Under the pieces are notes generated by a model. That model was not told the origin of the DNA. It worked only from the letters and a program-made list of their open reading frames with translations, and searched no databases. The translations under genes were made by a program, and so were the position numbers. From assembly GCF_048128805.1 (NCBI RefSeq), contig NC_135997.1, positions 7,787,616-7,851,615 on the forward strand: a DNA stretch of 64,000 bases. The letters are read 5' to 3'. Below, piece by piece: positions 54,501-64,000 of this stretch (position 1 is the first letter of the stretch; the number at the start of each line of letters is the position of its first letter). Origin of the DNA: Centroberyx gerrardi (lineage: Eukaryota; Chordata; Actinopteri; Beryciformes; Berycidae).

Positions 54501-55267
54501 ACCATGACACTCAACCAGGGAAGGTTTGCTATTTTACACTCTTTAAAAAAGGGCTGTCGCAGTAGTTTTACCATTTTCCCAAAACACACAGAATCTCACA
54601 ACATTTCTGCTCTCCTCGTTTTCTAGGGGAAGATTTGCCTCCCACTACCTTATGCAAACAACCACTGGTTTGCATCAGTTATTATTAGCTCATATGGAAG
54701 ATTCAAATTACACTAGACATCAGCGGTGCCCTGAAGGGAGTGACTAGGAACTTTGTAAATGGCTCTGCAAACGAACAAGTCTGTATTCATAATGCAAGTA
54801 TGACAAATGCAGGCCACCTTTGGGATAACCCCCAAAATACAACCTAGTGTTTAATTCATACTAGGGCTGACAAGAAAGCCAGCCATGTCTGGTGTAGACA
54901 TGTGGTACAGTCAGGAATACTGACGACAGATGGGAGCATCGCCAGACAAACTGCAAGCCCAGATGGAAAGGCAGCAGCGCTACACTGGTATTTCCATGGT
55001 AACCCCTCGAGTGACAGACACGGGGATGAGTATTCCCCCCCTCCCCCCCCCGACTCACTCTTTGGTCAGCTGAGGACAGGACTTGAGCAGGAAGCGGTTG
55101 AGGGCTGTGTCCTGGTAGGCCAGGTCCGGGGGCGCGGTGGGGCTCTTTAGGTTCAGGCAGCGGACGATGATGTAGAGCACCGTGGCGACCGCCGCCAGCT
55201 TCATGCCGTCAAACATGGCCGGCAGCTCTGGAGCGATGGTGTGCACGTCGGACTCGTGGGCATTCAT
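43655..55267 (-). CDS. abhd2: Abhydrolase domain-containing protein 2 (nine coding exons)
   Basis: ABHD2 is a membrane-anchored alpha/beta-hydrolase; mammalian ABHD2 is a progesterone-responsive monoacylglycerol lipase. Coding exons in transcript order: 55059-55267, 51312-51487, 50633-50800, 49784-49967, 48412-48504, 47701-47802, 47333-47402, 47125-47209, 43655-43863. They sum to 1296 nt, 431 aa (human 425), all GT-AG with closed frames. The start gives MNAHESDVHTIAPELPAMFD, followed by a hydrophobic anchor at about 22-37. The nucleophile elbow is GFSLGG with Ser212; Asp347 (NSADDPLV) and His378 (HGGHLGFFEG) complete the triad. Conserved blocks include ICPGIGNHSEKHYIRTFVDY and NHLGALPNIELTSPRMF. 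The tail is longer and less conserved than in mammals. Upstream 5' UTR exons are at 56295-56336 and about 58267. Fish have abhd2a and abhd2b; not resolved here. Confidence 0.97.
44118..44245 (-). repeat. LINE/SINE-tail fragment in abhd2 last intron
   Basis: It contains ttcaaattcaaatgagcttc attggcattaa followed by an A-rich tail with aataatgacaataaaaataa. This is a very frequent teleost repeat tail. Confidence 0.5.
45370..45700. mobile_element. Palindromic repeat unit in abhd2 last intron
   Basis: A perfect 16-bp inverted pair is present: acCTTACACCAAACGA at 45565-45580 and its reverse complement at 45677-45692. The left part has tandem agactttgaaaagactttgaaaagac near 45405-45431. It looks like a degraded non-autonomous transposon or two nested units. 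Outer limits are approximate. Confidence 0.55.
47865..48010. repeat. Dispersed repeat with CACTTGAGTA motifs in abhd2 intron
   Basis: tactgtagttcacttgagta and ttttacttgagtaagtctat ttac match a common teleost dispersed repeat built on ACTTGAGTA. It is degraded and its limits are approximate. Confidence 0.4.
48516..48550. repeat. (CA)n microsatellite at an abhd2 3' splice site
   Basis: On the minus strand the tract reads (GT)n then ctttactctcag, the acceptor of the 48412-48504 exon. It lies only 12 nt from the exon. Confidence 0.93.
50134..50198. repeat. CTAGTTCCTT minisatellite
   Basis: Four to five copies of a unit close to TCTAGTTCCTT, spaced 11-17 bp, in an abhd2 intron. Confidence 0.7.
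53323..53859 (+). mobile_element. tRNA-derived SINE split by an internal insertion
   Basis: The left end gggggcgtcttagtggctca gtta (53324-53347) holds the pol III A box. The right part begins with the B box ggttcgaatct (53720-53730) and ends with gcaaaaatgccccaaaaaat, as in the intact copy at 7481. Near-identical 10-bp duplications aatttgagat (53313-53322) and aacttgagat (53860-53869) mark the outer ends. Roughly 320-370 bp of unrelated AT-rich DNA, including a hairpin, separates the two parts. It lies in abhd2 intron 1. Confidence 0.75.
53461..53520. repeat. Long hairpin inside the split SINE
   Basis: Arm 53461-53486 pairs with 53495-53520 over 26 bp with one mismatch, with an 8-nt loop (ttggacta). 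It lies in the DNA inserted in the SINE. It could be the core of a MITE-like insertion or a foldback RNA precursor. Confidence 0.85.
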
Positions 55268-55421
55268 GATTGTTCTGAAAAAAGGAAAACAGTGGAGATT
55301 TTTAGCACAGGTTTTTTTCAGAGATTTCCCTTCTGAAAGTGACGTGAAATCAGACATTTTTGAGAACCAAAGTATCAAATTTACACATCATATTTACACA
55401 TCTCATCTAAAGATAATCAGT

Positions 55422-55625
55422 TAGGGCTGGGAGGTAATTCAATATTATTGTTTATGACATCACACCTAACATTACCATTCGGTTAAATGGGATGAACATT
55501 CATTAATTAATAATTAACATGTGATTTTACATACGTGAGCCATATCGTGATATAGATATATTGATATAGAAAAAAATCCTTATGATTATCGTGATATTGA
55601 TTTCAACCATATCATCCACTCCTAC
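55422..55625. mobile_element. Short hAT-like MITE upstream of the abhd2 start exon
   Basis: The 204-bp unit starts TAGGGCTGGGAGG and ends ATCATCCACTCCTA. It is flanked by taatcagt (55414-55421) and caatcagt (55626-55633), a 7/8 match. The interior has atatcgtgatatagatatattgatat-type motifs, well known in teleost MITEs. It lies 150 bp upstream of the exon holding the abhd2 start codon. Confidence 0.78.
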
Positions 55626-55852
55626 AATCAGTTAGGAACTTACACACAAACAAAAAGCACAAACCCTTAATTTGCATTTTGGGTGACTGTCTCCATGTAG
55701 AGGATAGCCATTTTTTGAGTTTTTTTCAGAGATCATATTTCGTATTTCTCTTCATATTTATCTTTCATATATTATACTTCATATGTATCTTTCTTATCTC
55801 CTTTGGCTTGTTAAAGCCGTGTACAGCTGATCTGAAGTGGTGATGATGGGTG

Positions 55853-55855
<3 letters not shown>

Positions 55856-55905
<50 letters not shown>
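55856..55905. repeat. (GT)n microsatellite
   Basis: About 24 GT units ending in a G-rich stretch, in an abhd2 5' intron. Confidence 0.95.
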
Positions 55906-56294
55906 GGGGGCGGGGCGAGGTACAGGAACATTGTGGTCCAGTTCATTCTAAGGGTCACGTTTCTTGTTCTATATGTCTAGAAGAGTATCTAAAAAAAATA
56001 TCCAGTGGATGGTGATATTGGCTCATAAATCATAAATTAAAATTCCTACATCTGGATTCGGTGGAGCCTTTGCAAAAATATGGGTATTGAAATCCATTTA
56101 TGGAAAGTGGGGAAAAAATTCACAGTTAAGGTTGCATTTTCACAACAATAGATCTTTTACTTCCTTTCATTATTTAGATACTGCTCAATACAGACCAGAC
56201 ATGACTTGTAGGAAATGATTTTCTACTGTGACCCGTGATTAAGTTCGATAGCGCCCAGGAATAGTGTGAGTGAAGCGTCTGACGCCTGACTGAC

Positions 56295-56336
56295 CTGAAT
56301 TTTGTTCTTGGTGCCCACGGCGCTGTGGATACAGAG
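56295..56336 (-). other. abhd2: Probable non-coding 5' UTR exon of abhd2
   Basis: On the minus strand, ttttcccacag precedes CTCTGTATCCACAGCGCCG and the segment ends AATTCAG followed by gtcagt. This 42-nt unit has both splice sites, lies between the coding start exon and the presumed first exon, and contains no ATG. It may be an alternative exon. The splice motifs are short, so confidence is limited. Confidence 0.45.
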
Positions 56337-58266
56337 CTGTGGGAAAATAGAGGGGAGTGAGAGGATATCAGTTAGATAAAGCAAACTCAATTAATTAATA
56401 CACTTAGGCCTATCTCAATTAAGTTATAGCTTAAGGATGCCTTGCCAGTAGAAAGCCTAACTACATCTGGCAGAGGAGCAGATATTGCTTGGCTTAAGGT
56501 TTTTAAAGTGTGATTCGAAAACACCATTACATTCAGCAGACACACAGTGATTCTGTATTGAATAATGCCACTTCTAACACAATGCGGTGCAAATCTTGAT
56601 GTGTTTAGTGACATTTTTTTTCCAAAAAGGAAAGCAAAGGCATCTAAACTGAGATTACAGAACAAAGAGGAACTGTAAAGAGTACAGAGAGAGACAAAAG
56701 TACCTCATATTGCCATTGAAAGAGGAAGTTGAGGTACAGTTTTTCACAAACAAAGGTAGATGTGTTTCAGTTGTTGTTATGACCAAGTACAAAATAGCAA
56801 TGTATGTAAATAACTGTTGATACCATTGATACACACACTAATACAGTAGGGGACATTGTCCAAGAATAGAAATACATAGCTGAAAAAAAACCCAACATTA
56901 TTTTACTTACAATGTATTTTTAAGTTAGTCACCAATTAATGACTTCAAAAGTCTGAGAATGTGAAGAGGTGAAGTCACAGTGATTTGGTCCAACCTGGAG
57001 AGCAGAAAAACAAAAAACAAAAGAAAATGCTTTGACACTTCATTAATTATTTTCCCAAACATTGTCCTTACAGTGAGTATGCCAAGCCTTGTCTTCACAC
57101 CAGTGCCCTCAAACTGCTTATTCAGTGTCTTCTTATTCCAGTATCTTGTCATAAACCTAGTTAACCATATCCACTAGCTTTATATCCACCAGTATGATGT
57201 TAGTAAAATGCTTTAAATCGTATTTACACACACACACAGAGTTCAGTGTCCTCGCAAACCAGTCATCAAACTGCCTGATAAGCACCAGTGGTATCAGTGC
57301 CAGTTGACCCCCAAGCTGGTCAAGCAAATAATTTAGATCACAACTGTTCTCCTGACTGTTTTGGTGCTTCTAATCTACACCAAAACCACCCAAGAGATGT
57401 CAGCTATAGCAGAGATAGCAGCTCAGTTTCTGTCCACATGTTCAGCGGTCCACTGCCTAACAAAACACTGACAAACGGAGCACGGCTGTCCTAATAACGG
57501 CAAACTGTACACCGTGTTATTCCACAAATCCAGTTTATAATAGCTCTGCTGAAACCTACAGGGTAGAGACAGATACCGCCCCCTGTCCAACAATCATAAT
57601 ACAAGACTCATCTACTGTAGTCAAATCTTTACGTATGTGACAGTTGGGTGTAATGCCAAGAGAAAATGGGTTCATCATCACGCTACTTAAACCCAGACTG
57701 TGTCAGTTATTAAATTGCTGCGATCCAATTTAGCATCCAGAAGGCAGCTAATGTTAGCTCTTTCTTCTTTGTCACGACTCACAAGCCTGTTAGTCAGCCA
57801 GAAGGGCACATATTTGTTAGCTAAGTGATCCAGAAACCAAGCCTAGGAAGTGATAGCCAGTTTCCTAAAGGCATATCAGTGGACTATGGGCGTTAATCTT
57901 TGCATCTCTGTCATGTTTGCCTCTCGCAGAAGGCCAACCGTCCCCGCGCATCTTCCTTCTAGTCTAGCAAATGAAAACAATGTTGCTTTTTTTGGACGAG
58001 TTGGCTAACCAACTTATTATTTTGCGCAGTGACGCTGATACAACACACATACAAGAAGCTGTACTGCTATCTGAGCCGCGGTCCGTCCTGTTTTCTTCCT
58101 CACTTTAGTTTTGTGTAAGAGACAGAGATCGACATCGGAGAATCGGAGCTACAACTGGCCACATTCTGCTGTTAACTAGCAAGCTAATGAGGCAGCATCA
58201 TCAAGCGCGGTTCCGTTGATCAGGGGGAACCGATACCAATGTATAGAAATATAGCAGCATCCTTAC

Positions 58267-58450
58267 CTCGGCTGATAAAAGATATCAGGCCTCTTCTTGC
58301 TAAAAGTGACCTGGCATTATCTGTGTTCGTGCCATTCCATGTGGATTTTTCTGTGTCTCTAAACCATTGCTGATGTGTACGTTAGGGCGTCCTCAGATTT
58401 ATGGACCCGAAGCTAGCTAGCTGGAGCAGCTGACATCTCGGATTCCACTT
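58267..58450 (-). promoter_or_regulatory. abhd2: Probable first exon and promoter of abhd2
   Basis: A strong donor, CAGCCGAG followed by GTAAGG, ends at 58267 on the minus strand. The sequence 5' of it to about 58450 is repeat-free and GC-balanced. It fits an untranslated first exon with its promoter near 58400-58500. The exact transcription start is unknown. Confidence 0.4.
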
Positions 58451-58499
58451 CCTATAGGAATCTATCATTTGCATAGCGGCACTCTCATTAGTTGAAAGC

Positions 58500-60139
58500 G
58501 TCTGTGACGGAGGGTTCGGTTTCCCATCAATTTCCACGCCCCTTCTCGGCTCATCTCAACAGGGATTGGCCATCACTGGGGAACTATTACAATATCTTAA
58601 AGTCTACAACAACAATGTTACAACAAGTCATATCAATTGTCGCCAATATACGCAACATAACCAATAACCATTCAATTTATTGCAGTAGATATTTACAGTA
58701 TTCCCTCTACATCGTTAAATAGATAGGTAGAACTTAGAACCAACGAGAACATTCCTGAACGTGCAGGAACGTGAGCTCAATGTGAAGTCGTTAACGTTAC
58801 ATAACCTACTTTCAATCAACCTATAGATAGGTTCCCATAGCACAGAGATATCACAGCTGCTTGTTTTATCTTTTTTACCTCATCCTTTTTAGGTGTGATT
58901 GATTCGTTTATTAGAAACTATTGATACAGGATTGTATTTAAATTATTTTACACTTGTTCCACTGCAGGACAGACACAACACTAGAGGGCATGGGCAGCCC
59001 AAAGGTCACATAGGGCTAGAGCTTGTTATCTTCCCATGAAATAAAAGGATAAAAGGTATGTGATACTGTGTATTTACATCTTTGACACTTGCTAAAGGGT
59101 GAGAAACTATTCAGTGTTAGCCTTGGGAAGCAGCACCACCCATTACTGACATTAACATTTTGGGTATTTAGCTGACACTCTTATCCAGAGTGAATTACAA
59201 TGCATGTAACAGTAGAATCAGCTTAAACTATGGCCTTGGTGCCCTTACAATATCCCTGTGCCAGCAGAACAATCATGTAAAACTGATTTGAAAAATGAAA
59301 TGCCTACAGCTTATACAGCCCGACCTCCCTGGACAGAAAGAGCTCAGCTTTTTAAAAATATTACATTTCTCTAATTATTTTTAATCCATTATAGGTATTC
59401 TTATATAACTTATAAATGTGATTCAAAATTGGAGCTATTTGCAATTTTAAACCATATATTTATAAGCTAAATATGTATCATGTATGTATATACTGTATAT
59501 GCCTGAATAATATTCGATCCCATCTGAGAAGACTTTTGTTGTCAGATATATGGCTTGAGAATAAAATGTCTGTCTGTACTGTAGATGGTGAGGGAACAGT
59601 GTAGACAGTGACACCTCTGCTCATAAATGTCATTCACATCCTCTGATGAAGCAGGAACACTTTGGACCAATCAATAAACAAGATGCATCATCTCTCCCCA
59701 CTTCATCAAAGCTGGACAAGTGGTGCAGCAGTTATGGCCCATCAAAGTTTGGAAGATTGACATTTAATTATAGCGCCCCCATCAGGCCAATTATTATATT
59801 ATAACGCCGGGACAGTGCCAACATACATCATCCCTCCAAATTTCATCAAAATCAGACATTCCCCCCTCCATCCACCCAGCCACCCGAGTTAATATATTCC
59901 TCATCTATTCCTAGGGACCCTGTGTAACCCTCTCTAGGGCCCCTGGTGGTCCCCGGACCCCACTTTGGCAACCACTGCTGTAGCATATACCTGACATATG
60001 AAGGTTTTACTGCCTTGAATCTGAGGTGTTTGTAAACCTATTTTAGTTAAGGTCTTTCCATGAAGCAGTGTGCGTGCGCAGTATCTGCTAATCCGTGGAG
60101 CTAATTTAGAGCCCGCCCACTCTGTCAATCTGGGGGTTA
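58500..60139. other. Intergenic DNA between abhd2 and the putative mfge8
   Basis: No gene is seen. Fragments of common teleost repeats are present: ttagctgacactcttatcca gagtgaattac (59168-59199), a stretch with tagcgcccccatcagg and caaatttcatcaaaatcag (59690-59860), and a hAT-like end (59912-59977). Confidence 0.5.
59912..59977. mobile_element. Fragment of the hAT-like CAGTGGTT element
   Basis: On the minus strand it begins CAGTGGTTGCCAAAGTGGGG and continues with TCCGGGGACCACCAGGGG, the same end as the complete copy at 9623-9979. The other end is missing, so this is a truncated copy. Confidence 0.65.
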
Positions 60140-60741
60140 ATGCTGCCTTCAAATGCTCCTGGTAAACTCAAACTTTCGATTTTGTACATGCTATTTATCA
60201 TGCATTCAACCGCTTTTGGTCGGAAATAACAGCAAAATTGACTGTTGGATGGAATGTAATATTGTTTTATTTTAGAGATCCAGTGGCAGAGAGCTACTTT
60301 ATGTTGCAGCAATAGAATTAACTGCACCAGGCATGTAATTAGCCAAAAGTTGTGTATATTTGTTGCACTGGACTTGTTAGGGTGCCAGTAATGACGTAGG
60401 TCTTCAAAATATTTTTGGCAGCAATATGAATAAACTCTAGGGTAACTTGTATTTGTCTCTTTAACACCAAAAGGACAAGTTATAAGTGGGCTATGCCCCA
60501 AAATGCAGAACAACTAAAAGTTAAACAAAGAGCAAAAATATCCTCATGATTTACATACAATGCCAAACAAAATCAGATAATAATGAAATGCTTTTCCTTT
60601 CCTATCTGTTTTTAACATGGCTTCTCCGTCCCCTAAATCTCTGGAAAATCCCAACTCTCCTAGTTGTATTTACTATTTTTGTCTTTCATTTGCCTTCAAA
60701 TGTGAAATTCCGATATTTCCGACAGCACCTGAAGGCAGCAT
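60140..60741. mobile_element. Inverted-repeat element next to the putative mfge8 first exon
   Basis: Termini ATGCTGCCTTCAAATGCT (60140-60157) and the reverse complement of AGCACCTGAAGGCAGCAT (60724-60741) match at 16 of 18 positions. The 602-bp interior has no recognisable gene; the 135-codon minus frame over its left half shows no domain. No clear target duplication was found, so the transposon reading is probable, not proven. Confidence 0.5.
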
Positions 60742-60807
60742 CAGATAGACATCTAGCGGTACAGCGTCACTCGGGACAAAATTGCGGAACACAAGGGGGA
60801 AACAAAT

Positions 60808-60883
60808 ATGAAACGTCCCGGGAAGTTAATCTCAGCATATTTAACAACCTTTGCACTTCTGGTTTGTCTGTGTTCAGTGAGAG
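60808..60883 (+). CDS. mfge8: First coding exon of a secreted protein, probably MFG-E8
   Basis: The ATG at 60808 opens 25 codons plus one base, then the donor GTAAGT. The peptide starts MKRPGKLI, has a hydrophobic core (AYLTTFALLVCLCSV) and then RG, a textbook signal peptide. The exon ends in phase 1, as expected before an EGF-domain exon. MFG-E8 is a secreted EGF/discoidin protein that bridges phosphatidylserine to integrins. In human 15q26 MFGE8 lies next to ABHD2 and is transcribed away from it, as here. No EGF or discoidin exon is visible up to 64000, so the name rests on signal peptide, phase and synteny. Another secreted protein is possible. The gene runs off the window. Confidence 0.5.
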
Positions 60884-63800
60884 GTAAGTCCTTTTTAAGC
60901 TATTGACAAGTTTACGTAGGCTATCATATCTCATTCATCGCATTCAATAGGATTCAAATGATCAATGAAGTATTTGCCAGGCTGTAAACAGGCTGTAAAC
61001 AGGCAGTATTACATAGGCTAGTGTTGTGCCACATATAGGCTACTGCTTCACTGAGGTAGGCCTATTTACCATCAGAAATCAGAGATTTAATTTCTTTTCA
61101 TTTGATCCATAGGGGGATTTGGCACTGAATTATGCTATGCCAATTTGCCAAGTAGTCTTTTTTTGCCATGCCATTTCTTCCATTCTCTCATTAGCATTTC
61201 CATAAATGTAGCCTAAAGTGTCAAATCTAAGTCATAATAACTTTACTGTGACTCATGAAGATCCTGTGTTTTGTATTGTAAATCAGGGTGATGAGAAAAA
61301 AGAGGGGCCTCAATAAATAAACAGGGGGGCTGTGCTTGTGCAACAAGTATCACACAAATGAAAAGATAATTGCCACTCACTAAAACTATGTCAAAACCAC
61401 CCACTGTGTCAGTCCTCAGTAATCAAGTACTGGAATTATTATATGCCAAGTAGTTTTTACTTTACAGCCATTTTTACAACAATATTCAGTGACTTTCCTC
61501 ATCATTTCTCATCCCAAAAATTTTCTTATTGTGCAGCCTTCCTTATTATTTAGGGTTCAATCATGAAAATATACATTTTTGTCCAAACCTCTATTCATAA
61601 AGCAGTCCATATGTAATTTGGAGGCCTTAAATGCCGAGATGCAAACTTATCATTGTCATGGTGTAATGAGTGACTGTTCTGTTTGAGGTCAGCAAAGTTT
61701 CCGCCTGCCATGCTGTTATTACACCCAGTGTTTATCATAAGAGGCAGGTTTGTAAAATAAAGTTATTTGCAGAAGATAATAAAACATCTTGTGGATGCTT
61801 ACATTGTAATATATTGTTCCCCAGTGGAAGCGTGTCTTCTCAGATTTAGAGCTGGTGCAGATAGAGTGGAAAATAATGCCATATGTGTTGTTGTCTGGAG
61901 CCAGCATGAACCAACTGTCCCTGCATCTAACTTTGTGTTTGGCCTGGAAATAGTTGCCCTCTAGCAGCACTTGAAACTATATAAAATGTACCGAGGAAAT
62001 ATAGCGATGGCATATCTTCAAGAATACTTTAAAGTGTTGTGACTAGCAAGGTGTATGCGGCGACTGTCCTGGCCTGATGTTTGTGTGAATTAGCTTATTC
62101 CCTCCCTGCCTGTCCACCTGTTGTTTATGGGATCAGATGGGATGCGTGCCTCAAGCCCCTGAGCTGCTCCACTGTCATGTTGTGTAACTGGTCATTCCTG
62201 AAAGAGGTGTATGCTTGGGTCTAACCTGGCTAATCCTGAAATCTCTTAATCCCGCGCATAAACACGTTCTGTTATCAAGTGTCTGCTGAATTAAAATAAG
62301 CTGTCCATTCACAAATTGTTTTCCTATGAGAAGCAATCTGTTGCTGAAGTTGTTTTTCAGTTTCCAAGCAACGGGAAACACTGAATGCCTTGTTTTCACG
62401 CCCCCAAAAAGACACTATTGCTTCTATATAGAGCTGGAAGAGAACAAAACGAAGGATAGGTGGCATCTCTTTAAATTAGTACTGCTTCCATTTCCACAGT
62501 GATGCTATCATTTTTTATTTGCAGTGCAGCTTCTTTGACGTTTTTGTTTCCACATTAGATCAGGACTCCATCATTACCCTCATTACTTGCTCTTTGAAAT
62601 GTTTCCTCTGGTCAATTTGTCTGACTTGCAAAAGGGCTGTGAGACTCAGACTGGAGTTCATGCTGAAACATGTCAAGTCAGTTCAGTAGTAAAGCCAGTC
62701 TGCTGAGTTCAAAGGTTTGACAGCAACTGTCAGACCTGTTCTGGTGTGAAACATTGTGGGTATGGTGAGAAGAACGTTTACATATCTGGCTACCCAATAT
62801 TCGGGCCCAAACAGAATCTGTGCACTGCTAAAACAATTGTTTTCATACATGCAACACCACATTTTTATGACACAATTCACAAATTATCCACACATTTTCA
62901 GACAAAAATACCACAGAAAATCAAAGTAATGTCCACAGATTCCCTCCGGCCTGCTGAGAGATTAAAATGGTGATTCTGACGTGACACCCGGTGAGTCAAC
63001 AAGATGGTAAAAATAAAGATTACATGAAACAGCACTATACTCTCAGCTAAGAGTTAAAGGTTTTTGAAACGATGACAGTTCTGATGTGACTTGTAAACCC
63101 GAGCTCCGCCTCTCCTGCTGGAGGTTTCTGCGATTATTTTTCCTGATCCAGCCGGGATCTCTGAGTCAGCACTTTGGGCCTCGCAGCCAAAGTTGGCCCC
63201 AACACCGCTGTTCCTTTGTGTTGCTGCAAATGCTCAGGCACAGCCACAGAGCAACAAAGAGGAAATATAGCTGAACATACTCATACTGCATAAGAAGAGC
63301 AATTAGAGATCCTGTAATGTCTAAAGTGTATCCCCAAACACATTGTTATCATCTGTTTTAGCATTTTCAGTGTGTATATTAAAGGGGAAGTCCACCCTCG
63401 GATGCTCTTACACTGTTACGTATCATCAATCTGTGACGTTTACTGCATTCCAGGCGTTATTGTGTGATGAAGTGTTGTAATTTACTTTTTTGTTGTACCC
63501 ACTTTCCCTCTACCTGCCTCGTCTACTTCTACTTCAGTTAATGATTGCCTTCATTTCCCAGAATGCCTTTCAACAACCCTAAGAGAACGAGCGTGAACTT
63601 GTTGCATTCAGTGGGTTATATGTGTCGGTTGAGAGAGCAGTTGCGATAGCATAGTACGTCCAGTCATAAAAAAAGTGAGTGTGTCTTGTGGCTGCATTGC
63701 ATTCTGGTCTATTGAGGCTACTGTTGGTGGAGAAATTGGTATCTCTGCCTCTTCTACGATGAATTTCTCCCTGTATGATTGTTGAACTTTGGCACAAAAT

Positions 63801-64000
63801 AGTGAGTCTAGAAAGAAGCCCTCTTTAATTCTGAGGGACTGACACCAAAACCTGACATTTACCATTGATGTTTTAGATAGCTGAAAACTTTTTTGCTATC
63901 AAACTCCAGTGTAGCTGTGCAGGAAATACGACAATGTGATGTCACTTTGTGTACGTTTTGCCAATAACAGTTTTTTTTAAGGGTGTTAAAGTGTTGAAAA
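60884..64000. other. Presumed intron 1 of the putative mfge8
   Basis: No exon with an EGF-like cysteine pattern was found on the plus strand. A repeat-free block at 62040-62280 could be regulatory. From about 63379 (ttaaaggggaagtccaccc) the sequence resembles a common teleost dispersed repeat that includes catttcccagaatgcctttc. The short ORFs here have no recognisable domain. Confidence 0.4.

Noticed and set aside
60106-60513. 135-codon minus ORF
   Set aside because: No domain; lies mostly in an inverted-repeat element.

Overview
The window reads as vertebrate nuclear DNA from a ray-finned fish, most likely a percomorph teleost. The genes are intron-rich with GT-AG splice sites. Introns and flanks are full of CA/TG, CT and GGA microsatellites, homopolymer runs, a tRNA-derived SINE and hAT-like non-autonomous transposons. 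Nothing bacterial, viral or CRISPR-like was seen. The species cannot be named from the sequence.

Five protein-coding loci are supported. tmem208 (minus, coding 16058-19846, six coding exons, 173 aa) encodes a small ER membrane protein used in SRP-independent targeting. slc39a1/zip1 (plus, 21888-26471, four coding exons, 311 aa) encodes a zinc importer. The two start about 2 kb apart, head to head. rlbp1 (plus, 33150-38170, seven coding exons, 312 aa) encodes CRALBP, the 11-cis-retinal carrier of the visual cycle. abhd2 (minus, 43655-55267 coding, with two putative 5' UTR exons reaching 58267; nine coding exons, 431 aa) encodes an alpha/beta-hydrolase lipase and lies tail to tail with rlbp1. 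At 60808-60883 (plus) there is a likely first coding exon of a secreted protein: a signal peptide ending in a phase-1 donor. Its position, divergent from abhd2, fits mfge8, and the rest of that gene would lie beyond the right edge. All four complete reading frames close exactly across the predicted junctions, with no frameshift or premature stop.

Layout: 1-16057 has no gene I can support. It holds microsatellites, a SINE with target-site duplications, a hAT-like MITE and several repeat-free blocks that could be regulatory. 16058-26471 is the tmem208/slc39a1 pair. 26472-31900 holds the slc39a1 3' region and the rlbp1 upstream region. 31900-39060 is rlbp1 and 39500-58450 is abhd2. 58450-64000 is the divergent intergenic region plus the presumed mfge8 exon 1 and intron 1.

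The gene order rlbp1-abhd2-(mfge8) matches human 15q26. tmem208 and slc39a1 are on other human chromosomes, so the window joins a conserved block to a different neighbourhood. I see no new multi-gene system. The most unusual structural signals are microsatellites sitting directly at the 3' splice sites of five introns in three genes, a SINE split by an insertion that carries a near-perfect 26-bp hairpin, several MITEs with readable 8-bp target duplications, a roughly 100-bp higher-order CATC minisatellite in an rlbp1 intron, and a transposon-like inverted-repeat unit ending 67 bp before the putative mfge8 start codon.
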